Positions 9,076-19,056 are shown, counted from the stretch's first letter. The stretch is 62,617 bases of DNA from Candidatus Nitrosocosmicus sp. (GCA_025934495.1 JAICXY010000006.1:1-62617), one strand, 5' to 3'. Notes: generated by a model not told the origin, from the sequence alone. Made by a program: numbers and translations.

Positions 9076-10440
9076 ATGCTTGATAGTTTAAAAGACAATT
9101 TACGCTCGGCATTGAAAAAAATTGTCGGAGCATCAGATGTAAATGAAGAATTGATTAATGAACTTTGCAAAGATCTACAGAGGGCACTATTATCATCAGA
9201 TGTAAATGTCAAATTAGTATTAGAAATAACCAAAAATCTCAAGGAAAGAGCACTTAAAGATATCCCACCAAAAGGTCTATCAAAAAAAGATCATATAATA
9301 TCAATTCTATATGGAGAGTTATCAAGGCTTTTAGGTTATAGTGGTGAATCAATAAAGAATATAGATAAAAAAAAAATAGATGAGAAAATAATCAACTTCC
9401 ATCCAGATCGACAAAACACAATTTTGATGTTGGGTATTCAAGGAAGTGGAAAAACAACCGTTGTTGCAAAACTAGCACGATGGTTAACCAAGCATGGATA
9501 CAGAGTAGGTGTTATAGGAGCAGACACATGGAGACCAGGAGCTTTAACTCAATTGAAGATGAACTGCAGTAAAATTAATTCATTAGTATATGGTGAAGAA
9601 GAAAATAAAAATGCCCTTGAGATTGTTAAAAACGGCCTTGCTTTTTTTAAAGGACAAGCAATAGATATAGTTATTATTGATACTGCAGGGAGACACAAAG
9701 AAGAACAAAGTTTACTAGAGGAAATGAAATCAATTTATTCGATAGTAACTCCAGATCACGTTTTTTTAGTAATTGACGGTACAATCGGTCAGCAGGCATT
9801 CAATCAGGCAAAAATTTTTCATGAAAATGCAAAAATAAGTGGAATTATTATTACAAAACTAGATGGAACAGCTAAAGGAGGAGGAGCAATTGCCTCCTCA
9901 GCTGCTACAGGCGCTAAGGTGCTTTTTATTGGAACAGGAGAAAGAATAGATGATTTGGAACAATTTTCACCTACTAGCTTTGTAGGGAGATTATTAGGCA
10001 TGGGCGATATTAAAGCGCTTTTAGAAATGGCAAGGAGCCTGGAAATCCAATCTGATGAAAATCAATCTAAAAGACTATTAAGTGGTAAAATGACTATAGA
10101 GGATTTCTATTCCCAGATGGAAAATATGGGAAAAATGGGATTTAGAAATGTAATTGAAAATCTTCCAGGACTTTCAAATTTTGTTAAAGATGATCACTTA
10201 GATGTACTCCAAGAAAAAATGGAGAAGTGGAGGTTCATAATACAATCATTTACCAAGGAAGAAAAGAAAAATCCAGACCTTATAAATGAATCGCGAAGAA
10301 AGAGAATAGCTAAAGGATCTGGACTAATGGAACATGATATTAAAGATCTAATAAAACAGTACAATAATTCCAAAACAATGATGAAACAAGCTAAAGGAAG
10401 ACAAATGCATGGACTATTAAGGAGATTTGGTCTTGGTTAA
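9076..10440 (+). CDS. srp54: Signal recognition particle protein SRP54
   Basis: GTPase of the signal recognition particle, which binds signal sequences and 7S RNA and docks to FtsY. The 454 residues comprise an N-terminal four-helix bundle, a G domain and a Met-rich M domain. G1 is GIQGSGKTT at 120-128, the DTWRPGA loop follows, G3 is DTAGRH, and G4/G5 are TKLDGTAKGGG and GTGE. The M domain holds MENMGKMGF and a C-terminal MMKQAKGRQMHGLLRRFGLG helix. Its partner SRP19 is encoded at 22.3 kb. Cotranscribed with dph6 upstream; the next gene overlaps its 3' end by 14 bp. Confidence 0.97.
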   Translation: MLDSLKDNLRSALKKIVGASDVNEELINELCKDLQRALLSSDVNVKLVLEITKNLKERALKDIPPKGLSKKDHIISILYGELSRLLGYSGESIKNIDKKKIDEKIINFHPDRQNTILMLGIQGSGKTTVVAKLARWLTKHGYRVGVIGADTWRPGALTQLKMNCSKINSLVYGEEENKNALEIVKNGLAFFKGQAIDIVIIDTAGRHKEEQSLLEEMKSIYSIVTPDHVFLVIDGTIGQQAFNQAKIFHENAKISGIIITKLDGTAKGGGAIASSAATGAKVLFIGTGERIDDLEQFSPTSFVGRLLGMGDIKALLEMARSLEIQSDENQSKRLLSGKMTIEDFYSQMENMGKMGFRNVIENLPGLSNFVKDDHLDVLQEKMEKWRFIIQSFTKEEKKNPDLINESRRKRIAKGSGLMEHDIKDLIKQYNNSKTMMKQAKGRQMHGLLRRFGLG

Positions 10441-11632
10441 AATCTATGAAAAAAAAATTAGCAAATATAAAAAAGATACTTCTTTAAAATTAATCCAATA
10501 CAATTTATTTATTTGCAAATATTGTTTTGATAGAAATTTTAAAAACGTAAAGGAAAAAATTATCAAATATAAAACATCTGTAAATATAGTTAGAACAGAA
10601 AACAAAGAATGTAACATTTGCAAAAACTTGTTTCAAAAAACAATTCTAAAAATAAAAACCGATATAATAAATTCATTTCAATTTGTTAATGATAATTCAA
10701 ACAAATCCATAGAAATAGGTTCTAGTATACCATTTCAGTTATTCGAAAAAGAAGATAATCTGAGATCTCTATTCAAAATTAAAGGAGTTCCAAATATTAA
10801 AACTCATTACAATGCAATTATCAGGAATGAAGTTATAAAAGAAACAAGATCTACATTAAATCATCTTAATCCTGATATTAGAATAGAAATATCCGTAGAT
10901 ATTAAATTAAATTACGAGATAAAATATAAAACTAAAGAAATAGTACTTTTGGGAAGGTATAATAAATATCAAAGAGGATTAATTCAAAGATTTAAAAAAA
11001 ATAGTATGAACAATAATGAACATATTCTTAATAACAATTCTGACACATACAGGAATACTACTATAGAGGAAATTATTTTAGATTTTTTATATAAACAATC
11101 TGGTTCTAAAGACATCAAAATTGGATGGTCTGGCAGTGAAGATAAGGATAGTCTAGTTTTAGGTAACGGAAGACCTTTTATAGTGAAAATTAATAGTCCA
11201 AAATATCGAAATTTTCAAAAAATGTTAAACATTAAAAACAAGTTATCTCTGAATTTTCTAGAAATACCAACTAATGATCCCAGAATTTATCAAAAGTATA
11301 AAATTCAAATTAAAACCTTAATTAAAGTCATAGATGATAGCTTGGAAAAAGCAGATTTGGAAAAAATTATTTGTAAATTAATAGGAGAAATAAAATATCG
11401 ATTTAAAAATAAAATTGTTAAAAAAAAAATATACTCATCAAGTTATAAAATGATAGATAAAAAGAACTTTGAAATGAATTTGGTTCTAGATAGTGGAATA
11501 CCGATAAAACAATTAATTGGTGGAAATGAGTTCATAGAGCCTTGTTTATCTAATTTGCTAAATAAAAAATGCGAATGTGTTTTTTTTGATATAGATGATA
11601 TAATTATAAATAACAATTTAACGGGATATTAG
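10427..11632 (+). CDS. pus10: tRNA pseudouridine synthase Pus10
   Basis: Makes pseudouridine 54 and/or 55 in the T-loop of archaeal tRNAs. The 401-residue protein has an N-terminal zinc-binding part with CxxC pairs at C30/C33 and C62/C65, a THUMP-like middle, and a C-terminal catalytic domain. That domain contains GWSGSEDKDSLVLGNGRPF (about residues 236-254), matching the Pus10 signature in which an Asp is catalytic, plus a YNKYQRGLIQ block. It is Lys/Asn-rich and more divergent than usual. The TTG start at 10427 overlaps the srp54 coding end; a second TTG at 10433 is also possible. It ends 1 bp before the HExxH gene's TTG start, so translation is probably coupled along this operon. Confidence 0.88.
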   Translation: MVLVKIYEKKISKYKKDTSLKLIQYNLFICKYCFDRNFKNVKEKIIKYKTSVNIVRTENKECNICKNLFQKTILKIKTDIINSFQFVNDNSNKSIEIGSSIPFQLFEKEDNLRSLFKIKGVPNIKTHYNAIIRNEVIKETRSTLNHLNPDIRIEISVDIKLNYEIKYKTKEIVLLGRYNKYQRGLIQRFKKNSMNNNEHILNNNSDTYRNTTIEEIILDFLYKQSGSKDIKIGWSGSEDKDSLVLGNGRPFIVKINSPKYRNFQKMLNIKNKLSLNFLEIPTNDPRIYQKYKIQIKTLIKVIDDSLEKADLEKIICKLIGEIKYRFKNKIVKKKIYSSSYKMIDKKNFEMNLVLDSGIPIKQLIGGNEFIEPCLSNLLNKKCECVFFDIDDIIINNNLTGY

Positions 11633-11633
11633 T

Positions 11634-12320
11634 TTGAAAAAAATAGATCCATTATTTAAAGTAAATCTAGCTTATGAGAATAAATTAATCGGGGAAAAAA
11701 TTTATAATTTGATATTAAAAAGAAAAACAATAATTGATGATGGAATTAACAAAATATATAGAATAACCGATATAGAATATCCACAATATTTTATTGAACC
11801 AAGTTTATTAATAGCCACCTCACCACTAGAATACGAGCAATTTTCGATTATATATGCCAGGACTATACCAATTTGTAATAGAGAAAACAAAATAGAAATT
11901 TTTATTCAATTATTTACACCGTTGGTCATTTATGGATTAAAAGGGACCATTCAATCTGTAATAGCTCATGAATTTTTGCATTACCTTGACATTTTAAACA
12001 AAATTATAAATTTGGAAATAACTTCCGATACTCTTCACAATACTTTATTTGAAAATATTTATAAAGACAATGAAAAACTGTTTGATCATAACAAGGTTTT
12101 CAAAAGGGATAGATATCTAACAAAAACTATAAGTAAAAAATTTGGAAATGGATTTAATGATGAAAAGTTAAATAATAAATCCTTAAAATTGTGGATACAA
12201 AAGAAATTACCGATTGAAAAATTACCTATAGAGGAGAATTATACAAAACTGTCATTTTCCTCCATGGCAAATACAGAAATTGACGAATTTACTAGAAAAA
12301 AGATATCAAATCTATCCTAA
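11634..12320 (+). CDS. Conserved hypothetical protein with HExxH motif
   Basis: A 228-residue protein with TTG start immediately after the pus10 stop. It has a single strong motif, AHEFLHYLD (His112-Glu-Phe-Leu-His116), the classic zinc-metallopeptidase HExxH. The helix before it is hydrophobic and the downstream region has several Asp/Glu that could supply a third ligand. No signal peptide and no membrane helix. No family name can be given with confidence. A cytosolic minimal gluzincin- or metzincin-like protein, or an inactive relative, are the main alternatives. The position after pus10 suggests coexpression but not necessarily a tRNA role. Confidence 0.65.
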   Translation: MKKIDPLFKVNLAYENKLIGEKIYNLILKRKTIIDDGINKIYRITDIEYPQYFIEPSLLIATSPLEYEQFSIIYARTIPICNRENKIEIFIQLFTPLVIYGLKGTIQSVIAHEFLHYLDILNKIINLEITSDTLHNTLFENIYKDNEKLFDHNKVFKRDRYLTKTISKKFGNGFNDEKLNNKSLKLWIQKKLPIEKLPIEENYTKLSFSSMANTEIDEFTRKKISNLS

Positions 12321-12329
12321 AAATAATAA

Positions 12330-12527
12330 TTATTTCGTTTTAGATTTTTTATGATCTTTTTTAAATTCAGTATATCCACATTTTCCACACGTATATCGTT
12401 CTTTATGGTCAGCCATAAAAATTCCTTTTCCACATCGCGGACATTCCCTTTTTGTTCTCTCAATTTTATCACCATCCATCTTATAGAATTTATAGACGCT
12501 TGTTTGTCCTTTTGGATCTTTTGCCAT
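12330..12527 (-). CDS. rps27ae: Small ribosomal subunit protein eS27 / S27ae
   Basis: A 65-residue zinc-ribbon ribosomal protein of the archaeal 30S subunit. The four cysteines are in [24 protein letters not shown] (about residues 34-57), the S27ae signature. The basic N- and C-termini fit rRNA contact. It lies 36 bp downstream of the eS24 gene on the same strand, the usual eS24-eS27 pairing in archaea. ATG start. Confidence 0.93.
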   Translation of the reverse strand: MAKDPKGQTSVYKFYKMDGDKIERTKRECPRCGKGIFMADHKERYTCGKCGYTEFKKDHKKSKTK

Positions 12528-12563
12528 TGTATATTTATTCCTCTAATTATTTCCTATTTTAAT

Positions 12564-12956
12564 TTATTTTTTTTTCTTAGATTTTGCTTCTGCAACAGCG
12601 GCTTGTTTAGCTTTTAGTCGTGCAGATTTTTCTTCATCTATTATTTTTTTCCTTTCATCTTTCGATAATGACCTCAGGAACAGATAGCGAGGAATTTGTT
12701 TCTTTGCCTCGTTCATATTATCAAAATAATACATCAATGTCATGATATTTGGATTTCCAAATTCGCTCTTGATGGATATAGGTAAGATGTTTTTTTTATC
12801 TAAATTTAATTTATTTGCGACTAATTCTGCTGCATCTTGCCTTTTTATTGAACCAACTGCATTTTTAATTATTGATTTGATTTCACGTCTTTTTAATAAT
12901 ACATTATTATTATCTTCCAATAATACAACTTCTAAACTCAAACAATTGTCATTCAT
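12564..12956 (-). CDS. rps24e: Small ribosomal subunit protein eS24
   Basis: A 130-residue archaeal/eukaryotic 30S protein. The N-terminal part shows the beta-strand pattern followed by NVLLKRREI, then a helical DAAELVANKL block and an NPNIMTLMYYFDN segment typical of eS24. The C-terminal tail is Lys/Ala-rich. It forms a two-gene unit with S27ae on the reverse strand. It is divergent from the HAD phosphatase gene, with about 65 bp of AT-rich spacer likely holding both promoters. Confidence 0.9.
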   Translation of the reverse strand: MNDNCLSLEVVLLEDNNNVLLKRREIKSIIKNAVGSIKRQDAAELVANKLNLDKKNILPISIKSEFGNPNIMTLMYYFDNMNEAKKQIPRYLFLRSLSKDERKKIIDEEKSARLKAKQAAVAEAKSKKKK

Positions 12957-13021
12957 AAATAAACAATATATATATTTCTAAATTGCATTTTTATGTAATA
13001 ACAATTATAAATTAAGATTAT

Positions 13022-13720
13022 TTGAAGACAATCAAATTATTTGCAATAGATATAGATGGCACAATAACCATTAATGGAGATGGGGCAATTAATTTAGAAA
13101 TATTATCTAAATTAAGATATCTTATTAAATTAGGTTATAAAATCATATATGTAACAGGAAGATCATCAACTGAGGCATTTATCTTATCAGTATTCGGAGG
13201 AACAACAAAGATATCTATTGGCGAAAATGGCGGCGTTATCACTAAATCACCCACGGATCACATACTTTTAGCAGATAAAGAAAAATGTATGATAGGATAT
13301 AACCTATTAGCAAAAGAATTTGATAATATAGAAAACAAACAAGTTTTTCCAAGGATGACCGAGGTTGTTCTAACAAGAACATTTGATATCGATAAGGGAA
13401 ATAAAATATTAAAAGAAAATAAGTTAGATCTGTCAATAGTTGATAGTAATTATGCTTTTCATATCAATGAAAAAAAAATAAACAAAGCATATGGATTAAA
13501 ATATCTATTGAACACTTTAAAAATAAATACCTCAGAAGTAGTTGCGATAGGAGATAGTGAAACAGACATACCAATGTTTGAATTATGTCAAAATAGCGTA
13601 ACATTTGAAAGCTCCAAAGTTAAAGTAAAAAAAATGGCAAAGTTTGTAGTAAAAGGCGAGAGCGGAGAAGGGTTAATAAATGCTTTAGATTTAATCATTC
13701 GAGAAAAAACAATAGATTAA
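13022..13720 (+). CDS. HAD-family phosphoglycolate phosphatase-like protein
   Basis: A 232-residue HAD hydrolase of the Cof/phosphoglycolate-phosphatase archaeal type. Motif I is FAIDIDGTIT (residues 7-16), motif II is VTGRSS, and motif III/IV is AIGDSETDIPMF near residue 177. The cap is the C2 type. The family removes phosphate from phosphoglycolate or related sugar phosphates; the true substrate is not visible. TTG start at 13022, with no ATG nearby in frame. Stop is 4 bp before argS, so the two probably form an operon. Confidence 0.85.
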   Translation: MKTIKLFAIDIDGTITINGDGAINLEILSKLRYLIKLGYKIIYVTGRSSTEAFILSVFGGTTKISIGENGGVITKSPTDHILLADKEKCMIGYNLLAKEFDNIENKQVFPRMTEVVLTRTFDIDKGNKILKENKLDLSIVDSNYAFHINEKKINKAYGLKYLLNTLKINTSEVVAIGDSETDIPMFELCQNSVTFESSKVKVKKMAKFVVKGESGEGLINALDLIIREKTID

Positions 13721-13724
13721 GAAA

Positions 13725-15680
13725 ATGTTATTTGAAGTTATCAAGGAAGAAATAAAGGATCTGATTAGAAAGGTATTACCATATTGCAATCTAAGTGAAA
13801 ACGATATTGATTTTGAAGTTTCAGAATCACCACTCAAAGAATACGGAGACTTTTCATGTAATTTGGCATTTTTATTGTCCAAAATCCAGAAAAAGAATCC
13901 ATATGAAATAGCAAAAAATATTGTAAATGATATATTACCCAAATATGAAATTATAAACAAAAATAAATCTCTAATTGAATCAGTTTCCATCGAAAGACCT
14001 GGATTTATCAATTTTAGGATCAATTTAAAAGGATTTTTAAAAATGTTTTTTTTAAAAATAATGGAAGTAACAATGATGCCAACTATTGGTACCCCCGAAG
14101 ATTTAATACTAATTGAACACACAAGTGTCAATCCAAATAAAGCTTTACATGTAGGACATATAAGAAATGCAGTAATAGGCGATAGTTTATATAGGTTATT
14201 TTCATCGACTAGGCATAACGTCAAAGTTTTAAATTATGTTGATGATTCAGGTCTACAGATTGCAGATATTATTGTTGCATTTAGATATGCAAATATTCCT
14301 ATAGAAGAAGAAAAGAGAAATAGTGAAAGTAAAAAGTTTGACCATTATTGTGGAAACTATGTATATGTAAAAATCAACGAATTATATTCTACAAGACAAG
14401 ATTTAGAAATAGAAAGAAAAAGCGTATTAAAAGAGTTAGAAAATCCTTATTCTCAAATATCACTTTTTACTCATCAAATAGTAAATAGAATATTAATAGA
14501 TCAGCTTCAAACATGCTGGAATATAAAATGCCATTATGATATTTTAAATTTTGAATCTCAGATCATTCAGTCTAATTTATGGGAAAGTATTTTTAAAATA
14601 TTAAAGGAAAAGCAAATCATCCAATTTGAAACGACTGGTAGGAATGCAGGATGTTGGATTTTCAAATCACAAAAAGAAGGTGACAAAGTTTTAGTACGAA
14701 GTGATTCTACAATCACCTATTTTGCAAAGGATATTCCATACGCTATGTGGAAATTAGGGTGTATAGAAAACCCTTTTGAATTTGAAATATTTTCACAGCA
14801 ATGGGATAATACGAATTTGTACCAAACAAAGATGAAAAGAGAAAAAGAACAATCATCATCTTTTAACAATTTAATTAATTTTGATAAAATTAAAAAGGTT
14901 ATTACAATAATTGATTTTAGACAAGAAAGATTACAATCACTATTGCTAGAAATTCTAAATAAGTTAGGTATAGAAAATACAAAATATAGGTATCTTGGCT
15001 ATGAACCGGTCACTTTAAGCAATAAAACAGCAGAATTATTAGGAGTTAATAGGGAGAACAAAAAATCAACGCAAATGTCTGGAAGAAAAGGAATTTTTAT
15101 AGAGGCAGATACAGCATTAAATTTATTAATAAATAAAGCCTATGACGAAGTAATAAAAAGAAATCCAGATATTTCAGAAAAAGAAGCAAAATTTATCGCT
15201 AAAGAAATATCCATTTCAGCCATCAGATATTATTTTATTAAACAAGATATGGGAAAGATTATCACATTTGATATAAATGACTCCTTAAGTTTAGAAGGTG
15301 ATACCGGGCCCTATATTCAATATTCTTATGCAAGGGGTATGAGAATCATAGACAAAATGGACTATAAAATAGATTCATTAAGCGGGATTGAATTATCAGA
15401 TTTAGATTTAGATCTCCTTAATAACGAAATTGAATTAATCACACATTTGTGTAAATTCTCAACAATCATAAAAGAATCAGCATATAACTATGAACCAAAA
15501 CTGATAGCAAAATACCTTTTTAAATTATCAACTTTGTTCAATAATTTTTACGAAAGTTCACCTATTTTAAAAGAAGTGGGAAATAAAAAAACTATCAGAA
15601 TCAGAATACTTTATTCATCTCTTTTAATTATGAATCATTGTATGGAAATAATCGGTATAACTCCTCTTAATAAAATGTAA
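13725..15680 (+). CDS. argS: Arginyl-tRNA synthetase
   Basis: Class I aminoacyl-tRNA synthetase charging tRNA-Arg. The 651 residues are slightly longer than the usual 560-630. An N-terminal Add-1-type domain (1-110) carries the EYGDFSCNLAF signature. The HIGH motif is HVGH at 142-145, followed by the YVDDSGLQ block. The KMSKS equivalent is QMSGRKG (about residue 450), with MSGR replacing MSKS as is common in ArgS. The C-terminal anticodon-binding domain contains GDTGPYIQYSYAR and LFNNFYESSP. Preceded by the HAD gene. Confidence 0.95.
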   Translation: MLFEVIKEEIKDLIRKVLPYCNLSENDIDFEVSESPLKEYGDFSCNLAFLLSKIQKKNPYEIAKNIVNDILPKYEIINKNKSLIESVSIERPGFINFRINLKGFLKMFFLKIMEVTMMPTIGTPEDLILIEHTSVNPNKALHVGHIRNAVIGDSLYRLFSSTRHNVKVLNYVDDSGLQIADIIVAFRYANIPIEEEKRNSESKKFDHYCGNYVYVKINELYSTRQDLEIERKSVLKELENPYSQISLFTHQIVNRILIDQLQTCWNIKCHYDILNFESQIIQSNLWESIFKILKEKQIIQFETTGRNAGCWIFKSQKEGDKVLVRSDSTITYFAKDIPYAMWKLGCIENPFEFEIFSQQWDNTNLYQTKMKREKEQSSSFNNLINFDKIKKVITIIDFRQERLQSLLLEILNKLGIENTKYRYLGYEPVTLSNKTAELLGVNRENKKSTQMSGRKGIFIEADTALNLLINKAYDEVIKRNPDISEKEAKFIAKEISISAIRYYFIKQDMGKIITFDINDSLSLEGDTGPYIQYSYARGMRIIDKMDYKIDSLSGIELSDLDLDLLNNEIELITHLCKFSTIIKESAYNYEPKLIAKYLFKLSTLFNNFYESSPILKEVGNKKTIRIRILYSSLLIMNHCMEIIGITPLNKM

Positions 15681-15742
15681 TTCTTGTAATTATTGGACAA
15701 GTAAAAAGATTAATAACCCTAAAAAAATTTAGTCATCATAGT

Positions 15743-16372
15743 TTGATAGACATAACCCATATTTTTAATAGTTTTATATTACAATTACCCGGTCTAACCC
15801 CTCATTATACAACACATCCTATTTTTCCAGACATGGTTTCATCTGCAATTGTAGCTGCACTAATAGCTATGGGCTTAAACACTGCCATGGCACTTTTGAG
15901 AAGAAAAACAACAAATATAGAAAAAATGAAAACAGTCATGAAAGAAACTGGAGAATGGAGAAAAAAATATACAGAAGCAATAAAAAAAAAGGATAAAGTA
16001 CTTATTGATGAATTAAAGAAAAAGCAATCTCAAATGAACAAAATGAGTATGGAAATGCAGCAGCAACAAATGAGGCCAATGATGCTGTATATGATACCTT
16101 CTTTTATGCTATGGATTTTTGTTTTTCCTTCCATTTTTGGGCAAACTGTTGCTTTATCTCCTATAGCAATTCCATACATTACCTGTTCAAGCGCGAATGT
16201 AAATAATGATAATCCAGCACAACTTATACATAATGCTCATGCTGCTCAAATTATAAAAGGACCATGTAAAATTCCTGGTCAGGTATTCCTATGGGGATGG
16301 TTTTTGCTAGTAAATTTTGCATTTAGTGGCATTATTGCAAAGGTTACCAATACCAGTATTCCCACATTTTAG
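15743..16372 (+). CDS. DUF106/EMC3-type (Oxa1 superfamily) membrane protein
   Basis: A 209-residue archaeal YidC/Oxa1/EMC3-superfamily protein (DUF106), thought to help insert membrane proteins. A first hydrophobic segment lies at about 28-48. It is followed by a long charged coiled-coil (50-105, rich in Lys, Glu and Met, including QQQQMRP), then two C-terminal membrane segments around 113-135 and 185-203. That three-helix layout with a cytosolic coiled coil is the family hallmark. The extracytosolic loop between helices 2 and 3 has two Cys. TTG start at 15743; an ATG further down (about 15832) is less likely because it would clip helix 1. Confidence 0.85.
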   Translation: MIDITHIFNSFILQLPGLTPHYTTHPIFPDMVSSAIVAALIAMGLNTAMALLRRKTTNIEKMKTVMKETGEWRKKYTEAIKKKDKVLIDELKKKQSQMNKMSMEMQQQQMRPMMLYMIPSFMLWIFVFPSIFGQTVALSPIAIPYITCSSANVNNDNPAQLIHNAHAAQIIKGPCKIPGQVFLWGWFLLVNFAFSGIIAKVTNTSIPTF

Positions 16373-16459
16373 TTTTTAAAATTTAAGAAATGTTTTAAAT
16401 TCAAATCATTATTTTAAAAGATAAATCTATTTATCTTTGGTATACATTAAGTTATTTAA

Positions 16460-17560
16460 ATGGAAAAGATCTTTGGGAGGAAATTATCTTCAGAAAAGGT
16501 AATAGAATCTTCCCAACCAAGCGGGCATAAAATAACTGCAGAGGATATACAGAAAGTCAATTTGTATAAAAAAGGTGTTAGTAAAATGTCTGAAGAAAAA
16601 TTTGAAGAGGCAATTAAAACTTTTGATCTTGCTTTAAGAATTGATCCCCATTTTGTAGATGCAATAATTAAAAAAGGATATTCTCATTTTAATTTACGTG
16701 AATACAATCTTGCTTTAACATTTTTTGATCAAGCTTTAGAAATTAGTATCAATGATCCCGAAATATGGAATTTAAAAGGATTGGTATATTATAAAACAAA
16801 AAGCTATGAAAAGGCTATAAATTGCTGCGAGAAGGCAATAGATTTAAATCCCAATATATCTATGGCATGGTACAATTATGCATGTTATTTAACATTATAT
16901 GGCAAAATATCCGAGGGTATGGAAGCTTTAAAAAAATCTATCGAATTAGATATATCTAATGCCAAAAAAGCTGTCAAAGATAAAGATTTTATGAATGCAC
17001 ACATGGAAGAAGATTATAAAAGAATTATAGAGGTAGTGATATTAGAATCGATAAGGCAAGGAAATGACTACCTTGGAAAGATAATATGGGTAACAGGTCT
17101 AAGCAGAGAAGAGATCCAAGACGCAACATCAAGATTAGCAAATAAAGGTTTGTTGTTTAAAAATATTAAGAGAACATTTACTAGGAGCGACGAACAGTAC
17201 GAGTTATCCAAAGAACTCATTGCAAAAGTTGGAATGGAAAAAAGATCATCACATAAATCCTTTGAAGGAAAAAAAGAAATATTTTTTTCGTCTCAACAAT
17301 TAAAAGATATAAGCAAGATTCTAAATGAAGCTTCATCATATGCTGAAAGGGGAGAGTTGAGTTTATTGATAAATAGTATTGATAAGCTATTGAATCCGAT
17401 ATTACATGGAACAGTAATTCTAGATAATTTCTTTGAAGAGCATAGAGAAATAAGGTTATTTAACAGCAGATTAAGAGAAAAAGGACAAGAATATCTCAAT
17501 GTACATAAAGAAGAAATATCTAAATTTATGTTGGACATGGATAAAAAGATAAGGGGTTAA
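16460..17560 (+). CDS. TPR-repeat protein with C-terminal winged-helix-like region
   Basis: A 366-residue soluble protein. Residues 30-170 hold about four tetratricopeptide repeats (for example an ALRIDPHFVDAIIKKGYSHF unit and AIDLNPNISMAWYNYACYL). Residues about 190-260 look like a winged helix (LGKIIWVTGLSREEIQ..., then ANKGLLFKNI), and a helical tail follows. The TPR part suggests a scaffold; the wHTH-like part could bind DNA or protein. ATG start. The stop is 12 bp from the convergent purN stop. No precise function can be assigned. Confidence 0.7.
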   Translation: MEKIFGRKLSSEKVIESSQPSGHKITAEDIQKVNLYKKGVSKMSEEKFEEAIKTFDLALRIDPHFVDAIIKKGYSHFNLREYNLALTFFDQALEISINDPEIWNLKGLVYYKTKSYEKAINCCEKAIDLNPNISMAWYNYACYLTLYGKISEGMEALKKSIELDISNAKKAVKDKDFMNAHMEEDYKRIIEVVILESIRQGNDYLGKIIWVTGLSREEIQDATSRLANKGLLFKNIKRTFTRSDEQYELSKELIAKVGMEKRSSHKSFEGKKEIFFSSQQLKDISKILNEASSYAERGELSLLINSIDKLLNPILHGTVILDNFFEEHREIRLFNSRLREKGQEYLNVHKEEISKFMLDMDKKIRG

Positions 17561-17572
17561 AACAGCCACATA

Positions 17573-18190
17573 TTAGGATATAAATACTCGATTACCTTTA
17601 AACTTTAGTTTATTGCCTATAAACAAATTAATAGCATCTTTATATATTTTATGCTCTTCGCCTAGAATCCGTTTGGATAAACTGGTTTCATTATCACTAT
17701 CAAAAATGGGAACGCATTTCTGTAATATGATTGGTCCATTATCAACAGCAGTATCAACAAAGTGAACAGTGCATCCAGAAATTTTTACTCCAGCATCTAG
17801 TGCTTGTTTTTGAGCATTTAATCCTTTAAAGGAAGGTAGCAAAGAAGGATGGATGTTTAAGATACGATGTGCATACATATTAACAATAAATTCACCAAGA
17901 ATTTGCATGAACCCGGCAAGACAAATTAATCCATTAGAGGTATTTACATTATATAGTTTTAAAATGTCTAAAAGTTTAATGTCAAATTCCTCATTTGTTA
18001 AGTTTTTTTTTAGAATTATTTCAGTAGGAACTCCATAAAGATTTTTTGCAATTTGCAATCCAACAGCATCAGATCTATTTGCAATTACTACCACTTTATC
18101 TACATTCGTAATCTGTTTATTTTCAATGGCATTTAGAATAGCAGCCATATTGCTACCTCTACCTGAAATTAGTATAGCTAGATTTATCAA
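17573..18190 (-). CDS. purN: Phosphoribosylglycinamide formyltransferase
   Basis: Transfers a formyl group from 10-formyl-tetrahydrofolate (or an archaeal equivalent) to GAR in purine synthesis. The 205 residues carry ISGRGSNMAAIL near the N-terminus (phosphate binding), the AGFMQILG and NIHPSLLPSF blocks (catalytic His), and a GCTVHFVD segment where the catalytic Asp is expected downstream. All are typical of PurN. ATG start. A purS gene is at 22.6 kb, so purine genes are dispersed here. Confidence 0.92.
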   Translation of the reverse strand: MINLAILISGRGSNMAAILNAIENKQITNVDKVVVIANRSDAVGLQIAKNLYGVPTEIILKKNLTNEEFDIKLLDILKLYNVNTSNGLICLAGFMQILGEFIVNMYAHRILNIHPSLLPSFKGLNAQKQALDAGVKISGCTVHFVDTAVDNGPIILQKCVPIFDSDNETSLSKRILGEEHKIYKDAINLFIGNKLKFKGNRVFIS

Positions 18191-18255
18191 TAAGACAAAA
18201 AAAAGATAATCAAAATTAAAAGTTTTTTACCATATCGAACCAGATAAAAGAACAA

Positions 18256-19056
18256 TTAAAATAAGGTAAATCCATCAAAAAGTAATTTTATAGAAACAAT
18301 TATTAAAACAGCTGAAAATATTTTTAGTAAAATATTTGAAGGAACTATTGGAGATATTTTAGCACCAATTGAACCACCTATCAGCGAACCAATTGACAGA
18401 ACTATGCCTATAAAGTAATCTGGGAATCCATAATAAATATAAATTAATAGACCAGATAGAGAAGTAAATAACAACGCGAATTGAGATGTAGCAGCGGCCT
18501 GATTCATGTCGAAACCTAAAAGTATTATTAGCGAAGGGACAAAAATAATCCCACCTCCTATTCCAAAACTACTAGACAATATTCCGGCAAAAAAAGAAGA
18601 TATGACTATAAATAGCAATTTTATAAGGGAAATATCGTTTTTATTGACTATAACCTGATGATAATTAGTAGAATTGAAATGATTTTTATTTTTTAATTTT
18701 GATTTTAAAATTAGATAAATGGATGTAGCTATTAAAATAAAGGCAAAATAAAACCTAAATTCAGATAATGAGAACAATTTAGAAATTATAACCCCAAAAT
18801 AAGTTCCAGGTATAGAGGATACTGAAAGAATTAATCCTATTTTTTTAGAAAGTAATTTCTTTCTATAATAAAAAAAAGAAGAAGACAAACTGGTTGAAAA
18901 TACTGCCATCAAACTAGTAGAAGATATTTGCGAAGGTAAATAATTAAAATAAGATAAAAAAGGCGTTATAACAATCCCTCCACCTATTCCAACCATAGAT
19001 CCAATTATTCCAGCAAATAAAGAAATAAAAAAACCTAATAAAAATTCAATTACCAT
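18256..19056 (-). CDS. TauE/SafE-family membrane transporter
   Basis: A 266-residue integral membrane protein with about eight hydrophobic segments and the internal duplication typical of TauE/SafE. The half-repeats are marked by GIIGSMVGIGGGIVITP (about 17-33) and ILSSSFGIGGGIIFVP (about 158-173). The family exports or imports sulfite, sulfoacetate and related anions; substrate unknown here. ATG start. The next upstream gene on this strand is a small membrane protein 60 bp away. Confidence 0.88.
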   Translation of the reverse strand: MVIEFLLGFFISLFAGIIGSMVGIGGGIVITPFLSYFNYLPSQISSTSLMAVFSTSLSSSFFYYRKKLLSKKIGLILSVSSIPGTYFGVIISKLFSLSEFRFYFAFILIATSIYLILKSKLKNKNHFNSTNYHQVIVNKNDISLIKLLFIVISSFFAGILSSSFGIGGGIIFVPSLIILLGFDMNQAAATSQFALLFTSLSGLLIYIYYGFPDYFIGIVLSIGSLIGGSIGAKISPIVPSNILLKIFSAVLIIVSIKLLFDGFTLF

